Part shown: in pieces, positions 54,270-64,000 of the stretch
Numbering within the stretch: position 1 is the first letter of the stretch
Layout of the letters: each line of letters begins with the position of its first letter
NCBI RefSeq assembly: GCF_000350225.1
Contig: NW_005178810.1
Coordinates: 409,508-473,507 of the forward strand
DNA from: Chondrus crispus
Taxonomy: Eukaryota; Rhodophyta; Florideophyceae; Gigartinales; Gigartinaceae
Length of the DNA: 64,000 nucleotides
Direction: 5' to 3'
Position numbers and translations under genes: made by a program
The notes under the pieces: model-generated
Told to the model about the DNA's origin: nothing
The model's input: the letters and a program-made list of their open reading frames with translations, nothing else
Databases searched by the model: none

Positions 54270-57200
54270 GTGAGGCGTAACGATGGCGACGGGGGCAACG
54301 ACGACCGAAAAGATTCGGTCGACCCCCTGACTCCCGCGAGCCCAAGGTCGCCGGAGAAAGGTCCGTGTCGTACGGACTCGAGTAATCCGAGGGGGGTAAC
54401 TGATCCGCGGACGCCCCAAGAAAGGGAGAGAAGGAAACGCAAGCGGGGCCAGCACCGAAATCGAAGGCCCCGGCGGAACGAACTCACCGATAAGGCCGCC
54501 CCAAAGGTTGTCGACGGCGTCATTTGCCTTATGACGTCGAAGATTTACAACGTCCTCGGCTCGATAGCCACAGAAGGAAATGCATTTAAACCCCGCACGA
54601 TCGCCGTTGACACGTGCTCGGGGTATAATCTGGTCAGGAAGGCCGACCTTCCCCCCGATTGGACGCGTTACGTCGTGCACGACGCACCTCTGCCACGATT
54701 GGCAGGCGCGAATAGCAACCCCCTCAAGCTTTCGGCCGTCGTCCGCCTGGCCGTGCGGTTGAGGAACACGGTGTTCCGAATTCCGTTCGTAGTCGCGGAC
54801 CAGCTCGCCGTGCCGGTCGTCCTCGGCACGGCCTTCATCGATACGCACGTGCGATGTATCGACATCGAGGCTCAACGGATGGAGCTGCGCCAAGGCGGCT
54901 CTGTTGCAATCGTCGACGGAAAAGGGGAGCCGACTCCCCGTACCAAGCGTAGCGGACGCCAGACGAGACGGCCCGATGTACGAGAGGAGGCCCCGCAGGC
55001 CATCCGAATCGCCCGCTGGGTCACCATCCCCGCGAGTTTGCAAGCCCTAGTGCGCGTCACCACCGCGGGGAGGGGCCTCGTATTCATGGAGCCGAAGCCG
55101 TCACTTCAACACCGACATGGGGTGAGGCTGACGAACGGCGTCGTCGAGGTACTGCCGAATCAGACCTTCTACGTCCTCGTCGCGAACTTTTCGCGACGGG
55201 AAAAGCGGCTTCCGAAGCACACCGTCGTGGGGTATGCGACGCGCAACCCCCTCGCGATCCTGACGCCCGAACGTCGCGTCGCCCAGGGGGTCGCACACGC
55301 GCTACACCTGACCGACTTGACCGATCAAGTCGGGAGGGCAAGAGCTGGACGACCAAGCTCCGATGAGCTAGAGACCGTTAGGAGGGAACAGGTGGGTACG
55401 GACGATCGGCCACCTAGAGACCAACCGACGGCGGGAGGCACCGTAAGCCCCCACAATAAGGATCCCAAAAATCCACCGATGGATTGGGAAAAAGAGGTGG
55501 ACTTGTCATACATCGACGAAGACAAGCTCCGTGGCCACGTACTCGAGATGCTCCGTAAGCATTCGAGTCTGTGGAGCGGTGCGCTCGGAACGATCCAAGC
55601 CACGGAGCACCGCATCCCTCTCGAACCGGGAACGAAACCGATTCGTTCGATGCCCTATCGGAAGAGGCCCGCCATGCGCGAAACGGTTGCCAAGGAGGTC
55701 AACCAAATGCTGAACGCAGGGGTTATCGAACCCGCGAGCACCGAGTGGGCGTCCCCGGTGGTGCTCGTTCCGAATAAAGACGGCTCTCTTCGGTTCTGCT
55801 TGGACTACCGGGCGTCTCAACGCGAAGACCGCAGCGGATTCGTATCCGCTGCCCCGGATGGACGACTGCATCGATTTGTTAGGAGATGCAGCCGTCTTTA
55901 CGACGTTGGACTGCAATTCCGGTTATTGCCAGATCTCCGTCGCTCCGGAGGACCGGGATAAGACCACGTTTACGACGCACATGGGCACGGTTCGCCACCT
56001 GCGCATGCCGTTCGGACTAAAAGGGGCACCGGCCACCTTCCAACGTGCATTGGATATTATCCTTTCCCGAGTCCGCTGGCAAATATGCCTCGTCTATCTC
56101 GATGACGTCATAGTGTTCTCGCGTACGGACGCGGAACACGCGAAGCATCTCGACATTGTCTTGAGCTTGTTACGGAGTGCCGGCATCTCCCTCAAGCTCA
56201 AGAAGTGTAGCTTCTTTCAACCGAAGGTACACTACCTGGGGCACGTCACCTCCCGAGGTAAGTTGAGCGTGGCCGATACGGCGGCCGACGCTCTCCGGAC
56301 GTTCACGTTCCCGAGGACGCTGACGCAGGTGCGCTCGTTCCTCGGGGCGTGTAACGTATATCGCCGCTTCGTTAAGGGCTTCTCGAAAATAGCCCGTCCG
56401 TTGACGGATATGACGCGCAAGGATTCCGATCCTGACTTCTATAATCCTACCGAGGATCAACTCCAGGCGTTCGAGAACCTTAAGGAGTGCATGATCGCTC
56501 CGCCGATCCTCGCGTTGCCTCGGCATGGACGACCGTACATGATCGACACCGACGCGAGCGCGTACCAACTAGGCTGCACGCTGCTCCAAGAGCACGACCA
56601 GCCAAACGATTGGGGCCCCGTTGGGTATTGGTCTTACTCGCTGAACGACAGCGAACGACACTACAGCGCTACGGAGTGCGAATGCTTCGCCGTATTGTGG
56701 GCCGTCCGCACACTACGGCCGTACGTAGAAGGCACGAAGTTCACCGTACGGACGGACCATGACGCCCTCCGATGGCTCATGTCCCTCACCGAGAGTTCCG
56801 GAAGACTCACCCGGTGGCGGCTACGTCTGGCTGAATACGATTTCACCATTCAGTACAGCCCCGGGCGTGTGCACCAGGTACCGGACGCCCTGTCACGCCT
56901 CGTGTCGCCGAGAGTCGCCGACGTCCCTCGCCCCAGCGTCGAGGTGGATGACGACATTCCCACCTTCGACGCGGGCACGACCGTTCGAGACGTATCGAAC
57001 GAGCTCGCGGGCCACGTTTGCATCGCGAGCTGCGACCACGAGGTCGAGCACATCTTTGCGACGACACAGAACCAAGCCAGTTCACGAAGAAGGTCGCGCA
57101 CCCGAGCGCGCGACGAGCCGAGGGGCGACGACGAAGCCCCCGCACTCCAAGGACCGAATTCGTTCGGGGAGGAGAATGACGAGTTCGACGCCACCGACAT

Positions 57201-58765
57201 CGAGCGCACCGCAGACCACGAGGCTGGCGCGCCCGACTCTTCGGTTGCCCCTCTGCAGGACGACCTTCCGGCTCCTCTTACGATAGAGGAGATTGCCGAA
57301 GAGCAACGCGTGGATGACTTCTGCCAAACCGTTTTGGCACGACAGTCAGAGTCCCGGGACTCCGCGTTCTTCGAGGACCACCAGGAGGTGCTCAAACGGA
57401 GACACCCCTTCGACCCAGCTATCGTGCAGGTGGTGGTATCTCGGACGCTCCGCGCCAGGCTCCTTCGCCTGTGCCACAACCCGGTCATCGCAGGGCACCC
57501 GGGCCAGAATCGTATGTACTACGCGCTCCGTCGCGAGTACTACTGGCCCCATCTGGCCGCAGATGTCGCAGCCACGGTGCGAGGGTGTCGAACCTGCGCG
57601 ATGAACCGGGTGAAGCTGAGGAAACATCTCAACCGATTGAGATTGTTTCCAGCTACGAGGCCCCTCGAGAGCCTCGCGATCACATCTTGGGGCCGCTCCC
57701 CAAGACGAAGACAGGAAAACGGTTCCTGCTCGTGATTACGGACCGCTTCAGTAAGCTGACGCAAGTCGTGGCGCTCCGCACGATAACAGCGCACACCGTC
57801 GCAGTTGCGTTCTGCGAGTCGTGGGTGTTTAAATTCGGCGTCCCGCGCACGTTGCTGTCGGATAACGGACCGCAGTTCAACGCCAAGTTCTTCCACAGCA
57901 CGTGCCGTGTTCTGGGGATAACTAATATGTACACATCGGCATACCATCCCCAGACGAACGGGCAAGTTGAGCGATACAACCGAACGATCGCTGCGATGCT
58001 ACGCAACTACGTAGGCGAGCATCAAGATGACTGGGAGGTGTACGTGGGACCGCTTACGTACGCGTATAACTCCCACGTACACCGCACCACCGCCACGACG
58101 CCGTTCGAGCTCGTGCTCAGCAGACCACCGCCAGAGTTCTCGCTTCGACGACCCGACGGTGACGCCCCCCTGCCGACAGAGGGGACCAACGCACCGAGTT
58201 CCTCAAGACCTTGGATTCGACAATCCAGAAGGCCTACGGGAGCCTGCGTCGGACGCAAGCTCGCTACAAGTGCGACTTCGATAAGCGCATACGACGGATC
58301 AGCTCGCGACTCCGTCCGGGAGAGTACGTATACCTCAACCCCACCGACGGGGGGAAGACTTCGAACAAGCTCGCGTCCCCCGCGGTCGGACCCTACCGCG
58401 TCCACGCGAACGACCGCCGAACCATCACGATCGATCGTGATGGGGTCACTGAGCGGGTCTCCGCAGACCGCTGCGTATACGCGCCACCGCCGACGGACGC
58501 GCCACGGGGGAGCAGAACAACCCTAGCTGACCTTGCCGACAAGGTCAGAGAGGGAACACAGTACGCTGCCGAGCGACTACTGAAGCACGGAGATATGCAA
58601 GACGGAACTATCGAGTTCCTCATCAAGTGGGCGGATTACAACACGCCCACCTGGACTGCACGGACTCACGTCCCGGAGGAGTTGGTGTCTCGTTACGCCC
58701 AACGCCTCCGGAGACGCACCGGCATGGACCTCAAGTCAAACGTGAACGCGGACGTTCACGCTTGA
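54270..58765 (+). pseudogene. E1-C pol: protease, RT, RNase H, integrase, chromodomain (fossil, about three breaks)
   Basis: In order: the protease region with VDTCSGYN (about 54606) and TAFIDTHVRC; reverse transcriptase with PASTEWASPVVLVPNKDGS (about 55735), TTLDCNSGYCQI, MPFGLKGAPATFQ and CLVYLDDVIVFS (YLDD at 56095-56106); RNase H with MIDTDASAYQLG (about 56539), CECFAVLWAV and RTDHDALRWL; integrase zinc domain H..H..C..C (57470-57600); the catalytic core with ITDRFSKLTQVV, LSDNGPQFN, YHPQTNGQVERYN (57735-57985); and a chromodomain (about 58580-58720, TIEFLIKWADYNTPTW). The order RT-RH-IN is Ty3/gypsy, and the chromodomain places it with the chromoviruses. Confidence 0.85.
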
Positions 58766-61700
58766 GGAGGGGGCCCTCAACCGCTCCTTCGCGGATTAAA
58801 ACGTCTGGCTGCAAGAGCAGACCGGAAAGAAGAGACGCGAAAGTACAGCTACGCCATCGGGGGCCCACACAATGAGACGGCGCCCGAAGTCAAGACGTAT
58901 TGACGAACTAAGCCAATGCAAGAAGCCGCGACGACGCCGCCACGCATCCATAGTCATGCCCATGAATGGCATCCGGCGGCTCCCACAAGACGCAGAAAAA
59001 AAAACAGTACGGACTGTCTCACGAAAACATTTTCGTGCACTACAGCCACGTGTGGCGGCTGTAGGCAGAGCGACGCGCGTTCGGACGCGTAAGGGAATTC
59101 GGGAGACCACCCGGTGGATGACCGGAACCGGGATCCGGGCGCGGCTTGCGCGGTAGAAAAGTAGCAACGTAGTCAGCAATAAAGGAGGAAGAATTAAAGG
59201 AAAAACAGGACGATCAGAGCGGACAGCACGGTAGTTAGCGTAGCGCTCGCGCGGTAGGGTCGACGCGCGCGCGGGGAAGGCAGTTGGGATTCCAGGGGTG
59301 TAGATGGCTCGGTCGGTATGGGCGAGCCAGTACCGAGTCGAGGCTACAACCTGGAATCCAGAAACCAAGGTAAAAGACCCGAGGCTTCGTGCCTCTTTAC
59401 TTTGAGTATCGGGTTGACTATATAGTCCCCCGTCGCCGTAATGGCGAAGTTAAATTATACTGTAAATTAGAATAACTAGGAAGCAACGGGTGTAACCCCG
59501 AGGGGACCAAATACAATCCCCATAGGCCCTTGGGTTGCGGCGGGATTACACGTGTTCACGGGGAGGTCCGGTAGAGCGGCAGGGGAGTCCACGTGTACCC
59601 GTGGTACACGTGGTGGCGGCGAGCGCGATTTTTGGTCGGTAAGGACAGCTGTCCCGGTACCGCGTACAGTGCACTACAAACATGGCCCGTCGGTTGGGTG
59701 GGAGAGACTCCGACGAGAACCCCGTAGTCCATCCTCCAGGAGGCCAACTCCCCATGGCAGGAGGGGGTATGCGGATCGCCACACTAATGAGGCTGTAAGC
59801 CGTTACGGGAAGTGGATCGACCGCACCCGCCCCCTCTACAAGGTAAGAGAGCCATGGCGGAAGACAGCAGAGGCGAGAGATGGTGATGCGTAGTTTCTCC
59901 GGCGGGAATCGTATACGAAAGACGACCCCCGATACGCAATTATTACGCCGGCAAAAAAACCTTTTTCGCAACCGCGTCGTTACGTCCTAGGAAAAGAGGA
60001 AAAACGGTGGGCAGGTGTGCGCGGGGCGGTATTCGGGATGAAGTACAGTGAGCGATGATGCCGCTTTGGGGCTCGAGACACGCGGAAAGACACGTCAGAT
60101 CCGAGAGCCCATCGGTGCGCGAAGGAGGGCGGCACGAGACGCCCTGACACGGACGAACTGTGAACTATCTCAGAGCGTCTACGCCCGCCACCTCCGTACC
60201 GCCTTGCACGGCATTTGCTTCTCGCGACGAACACCTTCCGCCGTCTCCGAGCGCGCACAAAACGCGGCGCAGAGAGAGGGATTGGTACCGCGGTCGAAGC
60301 GCGCGGGCGTGAGGCATTCGGAAATACCGGGACGGCAACGACGGCATAAGAAGACCGGCCACGACGCGGAAACGAGGGGGATCGATCAAACCATAACGGT
60401 GCGGGCGTTGTCTAGTGACGCACGATCGACGTCAGTGCGCGTACGGACAAGACGGGGACGACTCCCCCGTGCCCTGCCAACAGCGCGAAGGATTAGAGTG
60501 GAATATGGACCGCGCCGCGAGCGCAGTTCCGAAAGCACCGCTAACCGCGACGATACCCTACGCCCCATTGGCCCGACCATAACGCTATGCCGGAGGAGCA
60601 GGGAGGTTCGTCGACACTTACATGGAATCGAGACCAGCCGGATCCCGTCCGATGGCGGGAGGAAAAGGTAAGGGACGGGGGAAGAAGGTGTCATGCTGAG
60701 CGCATTCGCAGGCCGACCATCCCCCAAAACGTCGGCTCGCGGTGCGCCGGCTCTGTACGTCCAGTACAGACCGTTATGACAAACCGCAGCCACCGACGAC
60801 GGAGGGTTGAAAAGCAGATGAAATTAAGGACAGGTGAGAAATTACACCGTCACGTGCGGGTGGCACGTGCGGGACGCGCCACCCGAGGCACACGCAATCG
60901 GTGACAGGGCAGCGATACGTGCGTCGCGTCCGACACTTGGCAATAACCACACGTGGCGGACTGCGCTATGATTTTTTTGGCAAAAATTCATTTTCGCGGG
61001 AAAATTAATTTTTGGAATTTTTTGCTGATCTAATCAAGGTCAAGGCGCTTTTGCGCAAATGCAGTGCTGGACAGCACGCGCGCGCTCATGTCGCGCTGTA
61101 GAGCTTGCGCTCTACGGTAGTTACTGGACAGAAACGCGCACGCGCTCGCGGCACCTGCCTTCACTACTGGCCCCGCGTCTCCGCTCCCTCCTTCTGCCCG
61201 CGCGATGATGCTCCGCCGCGCGTGGTGACACCGCGCTGCCCTACGAGCCCTCGCCGCCGACGGCGAGGGGGCCTAAGAGAATTGCATTCGTCGCGCGCCG
61301 CGCCCTCACCATCGGTGGCGAGGGTCGCGAAGGATAAGGACCGTGCCGCGCGTCGTCGCGCGCCGCGCCCTCGCCACAGACAGCGAGGACCGGCAAGTCT
61401 ACAGTACGGGGGGGGCCGTACCGACCGCCACCGCCCAGGCAAAGGCCCCGGAGCGCCCCCGCTCGCGCCGGTATAATGCTGCAAACCGTGAGGCGGAAGC
61501 CGACGGCGCGCCCGCCACCAAAGCGAGGTACGCCAGATAGAAAACGGACTTCGCGTCTTCGCACTCTCGCCTCGACGGCGAGCGGCAAGAAGAGGGGTAG
61601 CGAACAACTACACGTCCGCCCACTTCCCCGATGGCGAGTGGCGCCGCCAGTGAGGCGACCGTCGCGAGCGCAATTGTGAATGCCGATCACACACCGGACG

Positions 61701-62386
61701 GACCTCCGCGCATCGGACGCTGCGGTCGTACGAGAGGAGCCGTTCACTCTCGCCTCTCCCGTTGCTCTACGGAGACAGCCATGTTCGAACAGCATGATAG
61801 GCACGCGGAGTGACGACCGCCCGCAACCGCGATGAGAGAGGCGCGACCCGTAAAGGCGCCGCACGAAGCGCCTTGTACGCAATCGTCGCCCCGGACAGGG
61901 GGCAGCGACGGTAGAAGGGGGTGAAGGGGAGTATGAGCGGTGCTCCTCGACTGGGACCGGGTAAAACGAACAGGAGCATTCTCTACGAACCCAAGGCCGC
62001 ATTGACCACCCCGGGCGACGGAGGGGGGCCTGGTCATAACAACCACACGTGAGATAGGGGCGATGAACACCACGAGTACAGTACCCACACCGGGGAAGCC
62101 GTCCGCAAAGAGGGGTTAGAAACGCAGCAGGGCTCGGAGATCACGCAACGCCGCGTACGGGACCAGGCGCGCAGCGAGGAAGGACGCCAAATGCCGGGCA
62201 AGGGATGAGGGAGGAGGACAGCCAACGGAAGGGGTGAACAAGAACGGAGAGCACGACGCACGAGGAAGTGAGGAACGAACGCAGGCGGGGGGCGATAGGG
62301 AAACGAGGATCGAGTCTGGGAAGGAAGCCCGAGTCACCGTACAAGCACATGTGAACGCGAACGTTCACACTTGTGGGGGGGGGCCG
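58766..62386. other. E1-C tail: GC-rich, hairpin-rich, no gene
   Basis: About 3.6 kb between the end of pol and LTR1-D. Positions 59015-59678 resemble LTR3-a (shared segments include GGGAGACCACCCGGTG and CAGTGCACTACA). The remainder has only short overlapping frames, many perfect stems (for example CCCTCGCCG / CGGCGAGGG near 61246-61268) and an imperfect repeat of GTCGCGCGCCGCGCCCTC at 61291 and 61355. An LTR1-like stem, CTGTAGAGC / GCTCTACGG, lies at about 61096. It is probably a pile-up of old insertions. Confidence 0.4.
59015..59678 (-). repeat. LTR3-b, diverged LTR3-like segment
   Basis: Collinear in patches with LTR3-a: GCAGAGC..CGCG.GTTCGGA..CGCG, the GACCACCCGGTG.AT.ACCGG block, the GGCTTCGTG.CT.CTTTACTT.G block and the terminal CAGTGCACTACA. 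No polypurine tract or ORF3 follows, so it may be a solo or truncated LTR. The left edge is approximate. Confidence 0.45.
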
Positions 62387-63086
62387 TGTAGTATAACCCC
62401 CCCTGGGGGCTTTTTAGTTAGATTGGATCAACAACAGGATCCCCTACTGTAGAGCTCGACGCTCTACAGTACAACCGCGCGTGTCCACGTGTACACCACG
62501 GGGACAAGGGACACGCGCATACACGTGCACACGTGTACCACGCGCAAACGAAGCGCACACGCACCACGGGTAATAGGTGTACGGTCAGCCTCGACATAGC
62601 TGACAGTATTACAGAGCAGGCCGACCTGCACTACAGTAGCCACTACAGTACCTCGGTACTGTAGTGTTATGATAGATTGTTTTGTATATTAAATATGGAG
62701 CGGACCGGCGGCTGTGGAGGAGGACAAGCACGGACTTGTCACCCACCGACCGTCAAGGTCCGACTTCCCTCTTATTCTACCGCGCGCCTTCGCCTTCGCG
62801 CGCGTTAGACGACACCGAGCGCGGGTAGAGGACCCGCGACGCACGCCCACGAGCCGGATCCACCTCCGCCCGTCGGTACTGGATCGTTACCCAGTACCGC
62901 ACCGGGGCGTGGAGGCGTCGATCCGCTCGCGCGTGCGTGCGTCCTCCCCGATCCCGCTCTACCACGCTACCCGGGCCCGTGCTCCGGTTCCGTAGCGGGT
63001 GTCCGTCTTTCCTTGTCTTCTCCCGCTCGAGGGTCTCCGCAAGAACTGAGTATACACCCCTCTCCGTTGGGGGTGTTTATACTACA
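62387..63086 (+). repeat. LTR1-D, 3' LTR
   Basis: A 700-bp LTR1 from TGTAGTATAACCCC to ACTACA, preceded by a G-rich run (TGTGGGGGGGGGCCG). The flanks do not match each other, so it is not a simple solo insertion. The stem at about 62778-62809 uses a different, GC-rich sequence (CTACCGCGCGC / GCGCGCGTTAG) in the place where LTR1-C has TCTAAGGTAG / CTACCTTAGA. Confidence 0.75.
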
Positions 63087-63845
63087 CAAAGGACGAGGCG
63101 ACACCGCCAGTACGAGAAAAGGAATAGTCGGGCTGTACCTAGAGGGAGAGAAACCCATCTCCCCTGCCGCGATGATGAGACTAGACGGGTCTGTCGCTAT
63201 GAAGGGGTTGGGTAAACATGGTGACACGCTTGGAGGAATCTCCTCACAGAGGGGTCAGTCGTCTCTCGACAAGGACTCCCAACCCGATAGTGAAGTCGCA
63301 TGAACCCGAAGAGATCTGTATGCTCGGACCTCGACGCGCGAGTCACGAACGCCGGATGAAGGAAGAGGAGGGAAAATCTGAGACGAGGAAGGGGAATGAA
63401 GAATAGGGGACGCACGCTAAGAAAAAGAGGAGGAACACAGTACGAGGCGAGGACAGACTCGGGGAGATGGGAAAGTGAAAGCAAGGAGGTGGAAAAAGGA
63501 GATGTGCAACACGATGGCAGAAGGAGGGTTGTGCAAGGAAAAGAGAAGGAAAGTAGGAAGAGGAAGATGCGACCGCGGCGACGGGGCGTATATAAAAAAA
63601 AAGAGAGAAAAAGAAGAGGAAGTAGCGAGGTGACGAGAAGGAGGAAGGAGGTATAAGGGTGCCACCGTGATTATGACGGGGTGGGTATCAATGAGAAAAA
63701 GAGGAGGAAACGAAGGGACGAAGGAGCGCGCAGGAAAATTCAATTTACGGATCAAAGGCGACATGACGAGGTCCCAAATTCAGCGTCAAACAGGCAGGAT
63801 AGAGATGCGACAAGCTATCACGAGGGAAGTGTCGTGCCTGTCAGC
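63087..63845 (+). other. E2-type interior with purine tract, no gene
   Basis: Positions 63396-63660 are a purine-rich tract homologous to 26850-27125 on the opposite strand (shared GAGGAACACAGTACGAG at about 63430). The first 300 bp after LTR1-D are unique in this window. Confidence 0.5.
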
Positions 63846-64000
63846 TCAGACGGGAGGGTTGCCAAAGGATTTGCCCTTTGGAAGTGATGGCGCGAGGCGA
63901 GCCAAAACTCGCAGGTCGTCAATCGAGGCTCCTTGCAGAGCCTCTCCCTCAACACCGTGAGCACGGAGCAAGGCACAGTATACGCTCGTGACGTCGTGGG
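63846..64000 (-). pseudogene. ORF3-e, C-terminal end only (runs off window)
   Basis: Minus-strand codons carry the compact C-terminal block EGEALQGASIDDLRVLA and PSLPKGKSFG before a stop at 63846-63848, matching ORF3-b and ORF3-c. It has the same relation to the purine tract as in the other copies. The bulk of the ORF and its LTR lie beyond the window. Confidence 0.65.

Larger units (their letters stand above)
50843..63086 (+). mobile_element. E1-C, Ty3/gypsy chromovirus-like element (fossil, nearly all parts)
   Basis: Order of parts: gag (50843-54096, interrupted by a solo LTR1 at 52527-53197), protease, reverse transcriptase, RNase H, integrase and chromodomain (54270-58765), about 3.6 kb of non-coding or inserted sequence, and the 3' LTR1-D (62387-63086). 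The 5' LTR and gag start are missing because LTR2-c of an E2 element abuts gag. Broken, with about three breaks in pol plus the insertions. The 3' side carries GTGAACGCGAACGTTCAC and a G-rich run before LTR1-D, and nearly the same pair occurs at 58741-58775, so the tail appears split by inserted DNA. Confidence 0.75.

Noticed and set aside
60048-60671. 207-codon ORF as an accessory gene of E1
   Set aside because: Arg-rich composition follows from GC-rich, hairpin-rich DNA; no start context, domain or conservation with the other E1 copies is visible.

Overview
The window looks like an accessory, repeat-dominated stretch of a eukaryotic nuclear genome, most likely a florideophyte red alga of the Chondrus type (inference). 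The main pointers are a fused 2-demethyl-4-deoxygadusol synthase plus O-methyltransferase gene, the known red-algal arrangement for mycosporine-like amino acid (MAA) sunscreens; gene-like segments without obvious introns; and dense nesting of Ty3/gypsy, Ty1/copia, Harbinger, pogo and CACTA-like elements. There are no operons or bacterial signals, and no rRNA, tRNA or CRISPR array was recognised.

Layout. 1-4.1 kb: end of an LTR element here called E2 (antisense ORF, polypurine tract, LTR2) abutting a minus-strand Ty3/gypsy element E1 (gag plus LTR1). 4.5-14.7 kb: relics of a Harbinger transposase, a copia 3' end, a small inverted-repeat element, a pogo-like transposase and a second DDE transposase in otherwise anonymous DNA. 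15.5-27.1 kb: copia gag-protease fragment, then a mosaic of E1 gag and protease pieces, LTR2 and LTR3 copies, a whole-looking 519-codon ORF (ORF3-d) and a second E2 3' end. 28.8-42.3 kb: the most host-like part, holding a CACTA-like element, a kinase-like C-terminal fragment, the MAA synthase-methyltransferase pseudogene and a helical-protein gene remnant. It lies between two inverted, 11-bp-phased degenerate repeats. 42.3-47 kb: a chromodomain fragment of another gypsy element and a 0.7-kb tandem duplication. 47-64 kb: a third E2 3' end, then a nearly complete E1 (gag, protease, RT, RNase H, integrase, chromodomain) carrying a solo LTR with a perfect 5-bp target duplication, a 3' LTR and the start of a fifth ORF3 copy.

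Three observations stand out. First, a previously unnamed protein family (ORF3, five copies) is always encoded antisense, just inside a polypurine tract and 3' LTR. Second, E1 LTR and coding DNA is packed with short perfect stem-loops, and different copies keep the stems through paired substitutions. Third, a broken MAA-pathway fusion gene with a long acidic N-terminal extension sits between inverted 11-bp-phased repeats. Element names E1, E2, LTR1-3 and ORF3 are local labels. All homology statements come from reading the sequence by eye; no database search was possible.
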